Counted from the first letter of the stretch, positions 36,931 to 45,583 are shown. The stretch is 64,000 nucleotides of DNA from Rhodopirellula islandica (GCF_001027925.1 NZ_LECT01000001.1:124001-188000); one strand, 5' to 3'. A program made the numbers and translations. Notes: generated from the letters alone by a model not told the origin.

Positions 36931-37176
36931 CTAGGATGTCGTGTGGAGGTTGGTATCCGTTGGTGCTGGACCAAGCGTGGATGGCATCGGCGGCAAGAAG
37001 TGCTTGCGCTGTTGGTATTCGATGGATCGATCAACGACCTCGTCCATCGTTTCCTTGACCGGCAAGCGTTCGCCGTTGGTCAGCGTTACAAATGTGTCGC
37101 CACGTCGTTCGACGTATCGAATCAACTCGGCGTTGAGGATGAAGGCTTCGCCATCGAGTCGAGTGAGCTTGATCAT
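36931..37176 (-). CDS. flbD: FlbD-family flagellar protein
   Basis: 81 aa from ATG 37176 (MIKLTRLDGEAFILNAELIR), the conserved FlbD/YlzI start; an in-frame extension to 37353 is excluded. The core VERRGDTFVTLTNGERLPVKE is family sequence read in two parts here. FlbD proteins are small and often head motA/motB operons; the role is poorly defined. It is the first gene of flbD-motA-motB-fliL-fliN-fliO. Confidence 0.88.
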   Translation of the reverse strand: MIKLTRLDGEAFILNAELIRYVERRGDTFVTLTNGERLPVKETMDEVVDRSIEYQQRKHFLPPMPSTLGPAPTDTNLHTTS

Positions 37177-37452
37177 GTTCGGCGTACCCCGCGGTTTCTG
37201 TGGATCATTCGCTTCCGCGACCACTCTGACGATCACAAGCGATGCTGACGATCGAGACTGGTCTGCTGAAAGGTAGGTCACGTTTGTGGACAAGCGACAA
37301 CAGGCCAGTGTTTCCTGAGGTGTTTTCGCAACACATCGGCGCAACCGGAACAACCTCTGTCATCGCAACCGTCACAGCGGGTGGCGCAAGCGATTCACCT
37401 TCCGCAGCCCCTTGGAATCGGAGGCTGTGCGGCTTTTTGCGGGTTTTCGAGC

Positions 37453-37523
37453 GGTGCACCTCCCTCGAAACGAAGTTCGGGAGAGATCGAGCGACGCCGT
37501 TCAGGCGTCCGCGAGGGTGAGGG
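37453..37523 (+). repeat. Family C dispersed repeat, copy 2
   Basis: GGTGCACCTCCCTCGAAACG, then AAGTTCGGGAGAGATCGAGC, then GACGCCGTTCAGGCGTCCGC, matching 23141-23211. The inner GACGCCGTTCAGGCGTC is a perfect short inverted repeat (GACGCC/GGCGTC). This copy is intergenic. Confidence 0.8.
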
Positions 37524-37711
37524 CTGAATGTCCTTTCAGAGTAGAACATTTGTCCCCAAATGTTTGCGTGATGGTTTGGTGTCGTCGAGCAGTGTGACGC
37601 GAACGTTTGAAAGTGGACTTGGGTGCGATGAGGCTTGGCGGTGGAAGGCTGCCCGACGGAACCGTTGAGGACAACTGTTCTACTCTGATGCACGACCTCG
37701 TCTCGAGGAAG

Positions 37712-37748
37712 GCAAAAGAAAACGCCGCGAAAGCAAGCTTTCGCGGCG
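37712..37748 (-). terminator. Rho-independent terminator of the acyl-activating/ALDH operon
   Basis: Read on the minus strand, a 12-bp stem CGCCGCGAAAGC/GCTTTCGCGGCG (37748-37723) is followed by TTTTCTTTTGCC. It lies about 75 bases after the stop of the aldehyde dehydrogenase gene. Confidence 0.85.
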
Positions 37749-37821
37749 TCCATGAAGTTTGGGCAGGGCCGGCAACTCAGCGAGCCGCTCGGAAACTCAG
37801 TTCATCATTTGACTCGTCGTG

Positions 37822-39261
37822 TCAGGCACTGGGTGTGGCTGGCATGGGTTCGATCTGATACGCGCGGTTGGTGAAGAGGAACTCAATGATGTTGCCTTCG
37901 TGCGGCTGCAACCAATTCAAGCGATTGGTTGGCAGCGGACCGATGTTCAATCGGTCGATGTCCACGCAACGCGAAGCGTCCTGGATGAACTTTTGATCGG
38001 ACGTGATCACGGTTCCGATCAACGAGGTGCCGATGCGAGACAGCATTTGGTCTTGGGGGCATTCCACGACGCTGACGAACGGGAACATGTATTCCTTCGA
38101 CGCGACGCCGCGGTCCGGTGAATCGGCGTGCAGGACCATGGGACGCAAGTAAGCGCAGTGGTCGCGTTCGATCAGCTTCTCACCGTATTCAGCCGTCATG
38201 TCGGTCACGCCGCTTTCCGCCAAGTCCTGCTGAACCATCGCGTAGGTTCCCGTGGCCATGGCGGGCACGGTGAAGGCTGCCAGTTGGGCGTCCGGGTCGC
38301 TTGGCGGGCGGACGTCGACAGGACCGATGCGTTTGGCGATCGCCGCTGCGATTTCGCGGGTGTGTCGGCTGGCCCAGATCCCAGAACAGTTGATGCAACT
38401 CCGACCGGAATTGCTGAGCACGCTTTCCACCATCACATCCAGGAACATTTCCCAGTCGTCCACGATGTCATCGCCAAGCAAAATCTTTGAGAAGCCAGGT
38501 CCGTGCGGTTGCACCTTCGGGTTGCCCGCATGTTGAGCGATCGTTTGAGCGCTGCCGAAGATCATGCTCCGGGAGGTCTTGGCCATGATGGCTCCGCCCG
38601 CGTCATGCCCACCGGGGTACAGTCCAAAGGCAGCGGCAGGGACACCGGCCTCGATGAAGGCGGAGACCATCCGGTAGGGAGTCCAGGGTTCTTGCGAGCC
38701 CGGTTTGAGTGCCAGTCCGATTTGCAATGGAATCGCCGGCAGCCACAGCGTGTGGACACCTGGAGAATTGTTCGGAAGGATGGCTCCCAGGATCGGTGTT
38801 TGAGCTTGGTAGCTGACGGTCACGCCGCGACCTTCTTCGCCGTAGCCCTTGGACAGGATCGAGAGATCCAAACCGCGTGTCAGGCAATCCAGGATCTGTT
38901 CCATGTTGCTGAGCACGAAACTGTTCTTGGTCATGTTCGACCGGCACATGTGCTCGGGCAAACCCGTGCTGGCCGATTGTTGATGGATGAAGTCATCCAC
39001 GGTTTGCTGCGAGTCACCGACTGACAGCGTTTCCTTCTCAAACAATTCGGCTGCCTTGCAGCACATCTTCAGCAGTTCGCTGGTGGGAACCTCCAGCAAT
39101 GCTTCCCGCGCTTTATGGGCCACTCGCAAGTCGCGGCCGACAATGCCTCCGCCGACCGTTCCGATGCGTGCGATGGGTTCGCCGGTGTCGAAATGAACAA
39201 CGTCATTGAAATCGATGGACTCGTATTGTTTGCCCCAACGAAGAGGATTCAGTGTGATCAT
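37822..39261 (-). CDS. Aldehyde dehydrogenase superfamily protein (LuxC-like acyl reductase candidate)
   Basis: 479 aa, NAD(P)-dependent aldehyde dehydrogenase fold. The N-terminal substrate region contains GYGEEGRGVTVSYQAQTPIL. Cofactor-domain elements are ILPNNSPGVHTLWLPAIPLQ, ALKPGSQEPWTPYRMVSAF and IFGSAQT. The catalytic cysteine is in SGRSCINCSG (about residue 286), and KEYMFPFVSVVECP lies near the C-terminus. It follows the acyl-activating gene by 64 bases in the same orientation and ends before a strong terminator. Together they resemble the LuxE/LuxC division of labour, in which an activated acyl group is reduced to an aldehyde. The exact substrate is unknown; a simple aldehyde-oxidising role is the alternative. 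Confidence 0.85.
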   Translation of the reverse strand: MITLNPLRWGKQYESIDFNDVVHFDTGEPIARIGTVGGGIVGRDLRVAHKAREALLEVPTSELLKMCCKAAELFEKETLSVGDSQQTVDDFIHQQSASTGLPEHMCRSNMTKNSFVLSNMEQILDCLTRGLDLSILSKGYGEEGRGVTVSYQAQTPILGAILPNNSPGVHTLWLPAIPLQIGLALKPGSQEPWTPYRMVSAFIEAGVPAAAFGLYPGGHDAGGAIMAKTSRSMIFGSAQTIAQHAGNPKVQPHGPGFSKILLGDDIVDDWEMFLDVMVESVLSNSGRSCINCSGIWASRHTREIAAAIAKRIGPVDVRPPSDPDAQLAAFTVPAMATGTYAMVQQDLAESGVTDMTAEYGEKLIERDHCAYLRPMVLHADSPDRGVASKEYMFPFVSVVECPQDQMLSRIGTSLIGTVITSDQKFIQDASRCVDIDRLNIGPLPTNRLNWLQPHEGNIIEFLFTNRAYQIEPMPATPSA

Positions 39262-39325
39262 GAGAGTCGAAGTGAAAGCGGAGGTTGAGCGAGAGGAAGG
39301 TGGATGAGCCAGTCAACAGCGTTCA

Positions 39326-40468
39326 TCAATAGACGCCGACGGTGGTGGCTCCCGCCAATTCGTGGAACGGACGCACGCCACTGACCCCATCCCAGGGATA
39401 AGTTTCAAATGGCTGTTCCCGTTCGCCTTCGTCACGTTCCATGAATCCAGGCACGAAGAATTCATCCGTCAGCGTGTACAGCTTCACGCGACCGGTTTCA
39501 CCGTAGCCCACTTTCGCGTTGTAGTCGTCGAACTGCACCACTTCGGTGACCGCTCGTGGCTGGGGGGCGTAGTAGCTGATTTTGTACCCGTCAGCGGCAC
39601 TGATGGGTTTGCTGCAGGCGAGTCCCATCAACGTGTTCCCGTAAGTGGGGGTCATGAAGACACCCCCTTCTTCCGGCGGCCCACCCAGCATTTCCTCGAC
39701 GGCGAAGCGGGTCCACTGAGGCGTGAACTCGGTGCCACCTGAGAAGATTCCTTTGATGCCAACTTCTGCCAGGGACGTGCCTTTGTCTTCCAAGCCCTCG
39801 CTCAGGGATTCGAGCAGCTTGGGGGTGGCAAACATGCACTTCACATCGTGACCCGCGGTCAAAATGGTGATGGCCTGATCGATGCAGTGCTTCTTGTACT
39901 CTTCGAGGTGCTCCATCCAGCCTTTCTTGATCAACTTGACGACCCAGCGAGGGTCCAAGTCGATGCAGAAGCAGATGCCACCGCGATGTTGAGCGAGGTG
40001 CTCGACCGCCAAACGCAAGCGACGAGGGCCGCTCGGGCCGAGCATCAACCAGTTGGATCCTTGGGGGAAATATTCGTCCGGCAGCGTGTCGCTGAACAGC
40101 TCGTAATCTTTCCAATGATCTTCGATCACCATCCGGCTCTTGGGGACCCCGGTCGTTCCACCGGTTTCAAAGACGTAAACAGGTTTGCCTGCATGGCCCT
40201 TGGGGACCCAGCGATTGATTGGACCTCCACGCAACCATTCGTCTTCAAAGTGCGGGAACTTCTTGAGGTCATCAAAGGACTTCACATCGGTGAGCGGGTC
40301 GAAGTTGAGCTCCGCCTTTTTCTCCAACCAGAACGGGGATCCCGTTTCATCGCTGAAGTGCCAATGAACGGTTTTCAGCGTGTGTTCATTGAGCTGATCG
40401 AGTGCCTTTGCCGCAGCGGCTTGGACTTCGGGATTGATTGGAGCGGGAGCACCTTCAACAAGACTCAT
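39326..40468 (-). CDS. Acyl-activating (AMP-forming) enzyme, LuxE/PaaK-like
   Basis: 380 aa. The adenylate-forming phosphate loop is ETGGTTGVPKSRMV (about residues 105-118). Further AMP-binding features are FATPKLLESLSEGL, GIKGIFSGGTEFTPQ and PTYGNTLMGLACSKP, followed by GYGETGRVKLYTLTDEFFVP. The protein is shorter than full acyl-CoA synthetases and comparable to LuxE acyl-protein synthetase and PaaK-like ligases. It is the upstream partner of the aldehyde dehydrogenase gene. The inferred reaction is ATP-dependent activation of a carboxylic acid, with transfer to CoA, a carrier protein or the enzyme pair. Confidence 0.82.
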   Translation of the reverse strand: MSLVEGAPAPINPEVQAAAAKALDQLNEHTLKTVHWHFSDETGSPFWLEKKAELNFDPLTDVKSFDDLKKFPHFEDEWLRGGPINRWVPKGHAGKPVYVFETGGTTGVPKSRMVIEDHWKDYELFSDTLPDEYFPQGSNWLMLGPSGPRRLRLAVEHLAQHRGGICFCIDLDPRWVVKLIKKGWMEHLEEYKKHCIDQAITILTAGHDVKCMFATPKLLESLSEGLEDKGTSLAEVGIKGIFSGGTEFTPQWTRFAVEEMLGGPPEEGGVFMTPTYGNTLMGLACSKPISAADGYKISYYAPQPRAVTEVVQFDDYNAKVGYGETGRVKLYTLTDEFFVPGFMERDEGEREQPFETYPWDGVSGVRPFHELAGATTVGVY

Positions 40469-40566
40469 GGGGTCCTCTGGTGGGAATGGGGCGAGAGGAG
40501 GGGGAAGGGAAGGTTTGAATGCTTGGCATTATGCCAGAAAGGGAAGCCGCCGACGATCGGCGCATG

Positions 40567-40604
40567 AAAAAAGGCCGCGGGTTGAGACGGTCCCGCGACC
40601 TTTT
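40567..40604 (-). terminator. Rho-independent terminator of the Gly-rich exported protein gene
   Basis: On the minus strand, GGTCGCGGG and CCCGCGGCC form a 9-bp stem (one mismatch) around GACCGTCTCAA, followed by TTTTTT. It lies 27 bases after the stop at 40631. Confidence 0.85.
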
Positions 40605-40630
40605 GTGTCTGTCTGAATCAAAGAAATTGA

Positions 40631-41863
40631 TCAGGGAGCAACTGGACTAGCTGGCAATTGTGGGAAGACGCTGTCGTCGTCGTCGTCATCCAGCGAAGCT
40701 GCGATGATGCCCAAGCCGGCCAAGGAAGCGATTCCACCGAGTCCGCCGCCGAAGCCACCGCCTCCGCCGCCACCGGAAAATCCACCGCCGCCACCGCCGG
40801 AGAATCCGCCACCACCGACAGGGTTACCGAAAGAGTCGACTGGATTGCCGAAGGCATCCACAGCGGTTCCGAAACCGTCTTCGACGATCATGCCATCGTC
40901 CACGATGGTTTCTTCGATGACGATCGATTCTGTGATCACGACTTCATTGCAAGCTTGAATGGCCATTGGCAATGGAGCGACTTGCATCGCGAATTGAGGG
41001 CAGCAGCAGTTGTTGTTTTTGCGATGTCCAAATCCAACGAACGTTTCGTTGTTGGCGTTGACCAAAGCCGTTTCCGTGTTGGCGGTTGCTTCGTCGACCA
41101 GTTCAAAACCAGCCATTCCCAATCCGGACAATCCAATTGCCAAGATCGAGTATTCACCCGCTTCGACGCCTGCGAATTCGAACGATCCGTCGCGATTGCT
41201 GACGACACGGTCAACCGTTTCGCCATCGTGGATCAAGAAGATGTTCAAGAGTCCGGCATCGGTCAGGGTGCGACCTTCGGCACCAGCCATGTGGATACGG
41301 CCTTTCATGCCACCGTTGGATTGAGCGACACGGAACAGGTTCTCGCCAACCACTTGGCTCGAGATGCCCTTCAGGTCCGCGTTGGCAATCGAAGTCAGGC
41401 TGTCTTTGCCAGCAGGTGGCAAGTAGCGGATGATCGACGATTTGATGATCGAGTAGTCGATGCCGGCAGCAGCGATTTCGGCGGTCTTGGGATACATGTC
41501 CGAAGAAGCCATGTCGTCGCCGACAACGTGCATGGCACAGCATGCGAAGATGCCATCAGCACGAGCCGAAAGAGCGTAAACGCCGGGGTTCACACCACTG
41601 AAGGTGAAGTCGCCTTCTGCGTTGCTCTTCGAACGCAAGGTCTGGCCCGATGCGTCGGTCATGACGATGGTCGCGTCGGCAATCGTTTCGGAAGATCCGT
41701 CTGCTGAAGGCAGAATCAAACGACCCGAAAGTTCACCCGCAACTTCTGGATTCACCCACTGGGGAACCGTCAGGTGATCATTCAATTTGATGTTCGAATC
41801 TTGGGCGACAGCGATGGTCATCGTCATCGCAAGCATGCCAGCGAGGGCAGCAAAGCGTTTCAT
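40631..41863 (-). CDS. Exported carboxypeptidase-regulatory-like protein with Gly-rich tail
   Basis: 410 aa from ATG 41863 (MKRFAALAGMLAMTMTIAVA, a clear signal peptide); an extension to 41905 is excluded. Two beta-sandwich regulatory-like repeats are visible: GELSGRLILPSADGSSETIA with GDFTFSGVNPGVYALSARAD, and GMKGRIHMAGAEGRTLTDAG with DGSFEFAGVEAGEYSILAIG. A Cys cluster (KNNNCCCPQFAM) follows, then an acidic stretch and VDAFGNPVDSFGNPV. Next come Gly-rich FSGGGGGG repeats (about 40715-40815) and a short hydrophobic stretch with a run of six Asp (ASLDDDDDDS). It is an isolated gene with its own terminator. Function unknown; a surface or matrix role is inferred. Confidence 0.85.
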   Translation of the reverse strand: MKRFAALAGMLAMTMTIAVAQDSNIKLNDHLTVPQWVNPEVAGELSGRLILPSADGSSETIADATIVMTDASGQTLRSKSNAEGDFTFSGVNPGVYALSARADGIFACCAMHVVGDDMASSDMYPKTAEIAAAGIDYSIIKSSIIRYLPPAGKDSLTSIANADLKGISSQVVGENLFRVAQSNGGMKGRIHMAGAEGRTLTDAGLLNIFLIHDGETVDRVVSNRDGSFEFAGVEAGEYSILAIGLSGLGMAGFELVDEATANTETALVNANNETFVGFGHRKNNNCCCPQFAMQVAPLPMAIQACNEVVITESIVIEETIVDDGMIVEDGFGTAVDAFGNPVDSFGNPVGGGGFSGGGGGGFSGGGGGGGFGGGLGGIASLAGLGIIAASLDDDDDDSVFPQLPASPVAP

Positions 41864-42194
41864 GGTGTGTCTCTGGTTAGGGTGTCTCAATTGCCTAAAA
41901 TACATTCAATATCCAAGTCGAGATGGATTCTCTGCTCAGATGCCCAACAGTTTTGTCCGAATCGCACCGAAAGTCACGGCAAAATCACCGAGAAATTTGA
42001 AATTGTGGGAGATTGGGTAAGTTGTGCGAGCGAAGTGTAGGCAGGATGAGGGGCTGGGACAAGATTCGTTGTGTGAATGATGCGTGAATTGCTCTGTGAC
42101 CGGCCCTTGCAGCGTTTTTATGGCAGATCAGGCACATCGCGTTCATGTGAAAGTTTTCTGCTGCTGGACTGATGTTGAATGACTGACGGGTTTT

Positions 42195-42359
42195 TGGGGT
42201 TCAAGATTCCTTGTTCCCAGGCTCTGCCTGGGAACACACCGTCTTGGAGGCTCCGCCTCCCGATCCTGTTTCAGCAGGCGGAGCCTGCAGTGCATTGCGT
42301 TCCCAAGCAGAGCCTGGGAACGAGAAACAGCCTCCTTCATGAAATCGGTGTCCCCGGGA
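42195..42359. repeat. Family A composite palindromic repeat, copy 2
   Basis: Nested inverted repeats: 42213-42235 (GTTCCCAGG...CCTGGGAAC), 42246-42260 (GGAGGCTCCGCCTCC), 42274-42288 (GCAGGCGGAGCCTGC) and 42299-42321 (GTTCCCAAG...CCTGGGAAC). The outer two also pair with each other. It matches 16271-16440 closely over its whole length. Confidence 0.9.
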
Positions 42360-42381
42360 GGGGCGAGCGAAGCGAGGGGAG
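42356..42381 (+). repeat. Family B repeat, copy 2
   Basis: GGGAGGGGCGAGCGAAGCGA plus GGGGAG, identical at 25 of 26 bases to 6293-6318 inside the kinase gene. It starts within the last bases of family A copy 2. Confidence 0.8.
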
Positions 42382-42489
42382 ACCTGGTGATACGGAGCAG
42401 ACACCGACTTCCCGATTTGATTTTCGCTGGGAAGTCGGGAAAGGGACCGATCTCTGCTCTGAAAGGTTTGGTAAGTCAGAGGACACTTT

Positions 42490-42517
42490 GAAAAAGACCG
42501 CCTCAGTGCTCAGGCGG
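42490..42517 (-). terminator. Rho-independent terminator of the mnmG-rlmM-like unit
   Basis: On the minus strand CCGCCT/AGGCGG encloses an 8-base loop and is followed by TCTTTTTC. The stem includes the stop codon of the methyltransferase gene. Confidence 0.75.
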
Positions 42518-43583
42518 GCATTGTCACGGCGACGCAGACTTCGCACCGGTTGCGAGCCAATTGGCGGACTTCCAGTCGCTCGACGCCCCAGGTGCGAATG
42601 AAATTGCACCAGCGTTCCACGTGGGTCGCGTTTTCGTATTCACCGAGTTTCATGGTGATCAACAGTCCACGGAAGCTCGTTTCGCGACTGTCCACCATGT
42701 TGCGGACGGTGCTGAGCGTGGCGTCCGGTTTGACCGTCGAGTCGACCAGCAACCACTTGGCTCCGCGAAAAACTCGTCGTGGCAGGTCACCCGCCCGAGC
42801 GGGGTAGTGGATGAATCGGGGATGGTCGGCAATCCGCGGGTCCATTTCGGCTGGATCGACGCCGATGACTTGCATTCCCAGTTCCAGCAATCGGCCGCAG
42901 GCTCCGCCGGGAGCGCTTCCGACTTCCACGGCCAAATCACCAGGCCGCATATCGAATCCACTCCAGGCGATCGATTCGGCCGCTTTGAAGTAGGCTCGGG
43001 AAATCGGTTCGTAGGCCGGTTCAATGGGCTGAACCCCGCCTGGCCAGCGTGTTGGCAGCGTGGTTGATTCGTGAGTTCCGAAGAACCACTGGGAGGGATC
43101 GACCAGCACGACATCGAGGATTCGTTGGCCGTTCTCGGCGATTTGATTTGGGCGAGCGCAGATCAATCCAGGGCCTCCGGACGCGGCCCCGTCGTGCAGA
43201 GCCGACCAGATTTCGTCGGCAACCGCCGCGGAGACTTCGTCGATGCCGGGTTCAAAATCGAAGCGGCCAATCGCGGTGCGGTCTCGCGGCCAAACATGCA
43301 GTTGGTCAAACGGCACCTTCTCGGACGCGATGGCTTGTTGCAGCTTCTCGATCATCACGGACGAATGAGTGTTCTTGGCTGACCCCAGCGATCGAGACGC
43401 GGTCCGAATGAAAACGCCGGTGGGTGGTTGCCGTTTTTGATCGTGTTTGGCGGTGACAAAGCCTGGACGCGAAAAAGCCAGACGCCATCCTTCGCTGGCA
43501 ATCTGTTCTTTGACCAAAGTCTCGGCGCCGTGGGCGCAGCACATCATTGCAAACGAGCTTTGTGTGTTGGGATCGTTGGTCAA
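42510..43583 (-). CDS. RlmM/FtsJ-like rRNA 2'-O-ribose methyltransferase
   Basis: 357 aa. The N-terminal THUMP-like half (SFAMMCCAHGAETLVKEQI ... RLAFSRPGFVTAKH) is followed by a Rossmann methyltransferase with DLAVEVGSAPGGACGRLLEL, VIGVDPAEMDPRI, WLLVDSTVKPDATL and LLITMKLGEYENATHVERW. This layout is that of RlmM (YgdE), which 2'-O-methylates 23S rRNA C2498 in E. coli. Its ATG overlaps the mnmG stop by 4 bases, so it is co-translated with another RNA-modification gene. Exact rRNA site not proven here. Confidence 0.85.
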   Translation of the reverse strand: MTNDPNTQSSFAMMCCAHGAETLVKEQIASEGWRLAFSRPGFVTAKHDQKRQPPTGVFIRTASRSLGSAKNTHSSVMIEKLQQAIASEKVPFDQLHVWPRDRTAIGRFDFEPGIDEVSAAVADEIWSALHDGAASGGPGLICARPNQIAENGQRILDVVLVDPSQWFFGTHESTTLPTRWPGGVQPIEPAYEPISRAYFKAAESIAWSGFDMRPGDLAVEVGSAPGGACGRLLELGMQVIGVDPAEMDPRIADHPRFIHYPARAGDLPRRVFRGAKWLLVDSTVKPDATLSTVRNMVDSRETSFRGLLITMKLGEYENATHVERWCNFIRTWGVERLEVRQLARNRCEVCVAVTMPA

Positions 43584-45583
43584 TGGGAATCCGAAGCTGA
43601 GGAGGTGGGTTGAGTGGTGTCGTTGTCGGATGACGCAGGGTGGTCAGCGGACGCGGGGGAACTCGCTTGCGAGAGCGAATTGTTTTCGATGTGAGCGAGC
43701 ACGAGGGCCAAGTCTGCCGGCGTGATCCCGCTGATCCGTTTGGCTTGCCCTAGGTTCAACGGGCGAATTTTCGTGAGCTTTTCCTTGGCTTCGTTTCGAA
43801 GCGGTCCGATCCGGTCGTAGTCAAACGAAACGGGAATCGCTTTTTCGGCGTGCCGCGATTGCTTGTGGACTTCCGCTTGTTGGCGATCGATGTAGCCGGC
43901 GTACTTGATGTCGATCGCGCACTGTTCGGCGGCTCCTTTTCCAATGCTCGCCAACTCAGGGACTTGGTCGGCGATCAGGTCCCAGGTCACCTCGGGGCGG
44001 CGCAGGTAGACGTCGCCGCGAACGGTTGGGCCGGTTTCGGGTTGGATCTTGGATTGTTGCAGCAGCTTGGTCCCGCGTTCGATTTCCGCCAGTTTTTGAT
44101 GGAATCGTTCGCGCCGAGCGGCGTCGATCAGCCCCAGTTCATCGGCCTGAGGAGTCAGCCGGCGATCGGCGTTGTCCTGTCGCAGCAGCAACCGGTATTC
44201 CGCTCGGCTGGTGAACATTCGGTAGGGTTCGTCGGTGCCACTGGTCACCAAATCGTCGACCAGCACGCCGATGTAAGCGTCTTGTCGGGACGGCACCCAC
44301 GGAGTTTGGGACGCGGCGGCACGAGCGGCGTTCAGGCCCGCGATCAGGCCTTGTCCGGCGGCTTCTTCGTATCCCGTTGTGCCGTTGATTTGCCCGGCAA
44401 AGAACAACCCCGCAACCGCTTTGGATTCCAGGTGCGGCCACAGCTGAGTCGGGGGGCAGTAGTCGTATTCGACGGCGTACCCGTATCGCATGATCGCGGC
44501 TTTTTCCAAGCCGGGAATGCAGCGGAACATCGCGTCTTGAACGTCGCGGGGCAGGCTGGTCGAGATGCCGTTGACGTACACCTCGCACGTCTGTCGGCCT
44601 TCGGGTTCCAGGAACAATTGGTGACTGGATTTGTCGGCAAAGCGGACGACTTTGTCTTCGATCGACGGGCAATAGCGTGGTCCGCGTGAATCGATTTGGC
44701 CGCTGTACATCGGGGCCCGATCCAGGTTCGCTCGGATCAGATCATGCACGCGTTCGTTGGTGTGCGCGATGTGGCACGCCATCTGAGGTGAGCGGATCGC
44801 ATCATTGAGATAGCTGAACGGCTGCGGGTCATCGTCACCGGGTTGCTCTTCCAATCCCGAGTAATCGATCGTGCGAGCGTTGAGTCGTGGCGGCGTGCCG
44901 GTTTTGAAGCGATCCAGTGTGAACCCCATTCGGTGCAGGGCGCCGCTGAGTCCGGCGGTGGTTCCTTCGCCCGCGCGACCCCCGGCGGATTGCGACTTGC
45001 CGGTGTGCATGATCGCTTGCAAGAACGTCCCGGTGGTCAGGATCACCGTGGGGGCGTGATAGACCGCGTCCCCGCGGACCCGGACGCCGATGACTCGCTG
45101 GGTTGCCAAGCGGTCTTGCCCCTCGGCGATCGGTTCGGTGATCAAGTCCTCGACGGTTTCTTGTCGCAGGTCGAGATTGGGTTGGGTCTCGATCCGATAC
45201 TTGATGAAATTCTGGTAGGCCTTTTTGTCCGCTTGAGCGCGGGGGCTGTGCATCGCCGGGCCTTTGCGGCGGTTGAGCATCCGAAACTGGATTCCCGTGG
45301 CGTCAATCGCTTCGCCCATCAAGCCACCCAGGGCGTCGACTTCGCGAACAATTTGTCCTTTGGCGACGCCGCCGATGGCTGGGTTGCAGGACATTTGCCC
45401 GACCGTGTCCAGATTCGTCGTCAGGAGAGCGGTCTTGGCACCCAGGCGAGCGGCAGCCGCAGCGGCCTCGGTTCCCGCGTGACCGGCTCCGATGACGACG
45501 ACATCGTAGTCATAGCGATTTTGAGGATTGTTCGTGGTCAATGGTTGAAGTCCACAGTCGGGAAACGCCGATGTTCGAAACAC
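43580..45583 (-). CDS. mnmG: tRNA uridine-5-carboxymethylaminomethyl modification enzyme
   Basis: 667 aa FAD protein that, with MnmE, modifies U34 of certain tRNAs. The motifs are VVVIGAGHAGTEAAAAAARLG, SCNPAIGGVAKGQIVREVDALGG, GTFLQAIMHTGKSQSAGGRA, GFTLDRFKTGTPPRL and FTSRAEYRLLLRQDNADRRL. The length is a little above the usual 620-640. The C-terminal tail is Ser/Asp-rich (SSDNDTTQPTSSASDSH) and unusual. A TTG at 45542 (LTTNNPQNRYDYDVV) is a possible alternative start that would remove a weakly conserved leader. It is divergent from the Pro-rich exported protein. Confidence 0.96.
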   Translation of the reverse strand: MFRTSAFPDCGLQPLTTNNPQNRYDYDVVVIGAGHAGTEAAAAAARLGAKTALLTTNLDTVGQMSCNPAIGGVAKGQIVREVDALGGLMGEAIDATGIQFRMLNRRKGPAMHSPRAQADKKAYQNFIKYRIETQPNLDLRQETVEDLITEPIAEGQDRLATQRVIGVRVRGDAVYHAPTVILTTGTFLQAIMHTGKSQSAGGRAGEGTTAGLSGALHRMGFTLDRFKTGTPPRLNARTIDYSGLEEQPGDDDPQPFSYLNDAIRSPQMACHIAHTNERVHDLIRANLDRAPMYSGQIDSRGPRYCPSIEDKVVRFADKSSHQLFLEPEGRQTCEVYVNGISTSLPRDVQDAMFRCIPGLEKAAIMRYGYAVEYDYCPPTQLWPHLESKAVAGLFFAGQINGTTGYEEAAGQGLIAGLNAARAAASQTPWVPSRQDAYIGVLVDDLVTSGTDEPYRMFTSRAEYRLLLRQDNADRRLTPQADELGLIDAARRERFHQKLAEIERGTKLLQQSKIQPETGPTVRGDVYLRRPEVTWDLIADQVPELASIGKGAAEQCAIDIKYAGYIDRQQAEVHKQSRHAEKAIPVSFDYDRIGPLRNEAKEKLTKIRPLNLGQAKRISGITPADLALVLAHIENNSLSQASSPASADHPASSDNDTTQPTSSASDSH

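Larger units (their letters stand above)
37177..37821. other. Long intergenic region between flbD and aldehyde dehydrogenase gene
   Basis: About 645 bases. It holds a family C repeat (37453-37523), a terminator (37712-37748) and otherwise open but featureless sequence. The promoter of the flagellar operon should lie near 37180-37350. I looked for sigma54 and sigma28 patterns there on the minus strand and found none that fit. Confidence 0.5.
41864..42509. other. Long intergenic region with two abutting repeats
   Basis: About 645 bases between minus-strand genes. The right half carries family A copy 2 (42195-42359), abutted by family B copy 2 (42356-42381), and then the rlmM-like gene terminator. 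The left part, next to the Gly-rich protein gene, should contain its promoter; it is relatively AT-rich but I see no certain boxes. Confidence 0.6.

Noticed and set aside
40685-40830. GCC/CCG-rich tandem sequence suggestive of a non-coding microsatellite
   Set aside because: It is the coding sequence for the Gly-rich tail of the exported protein, read on the minus strand.
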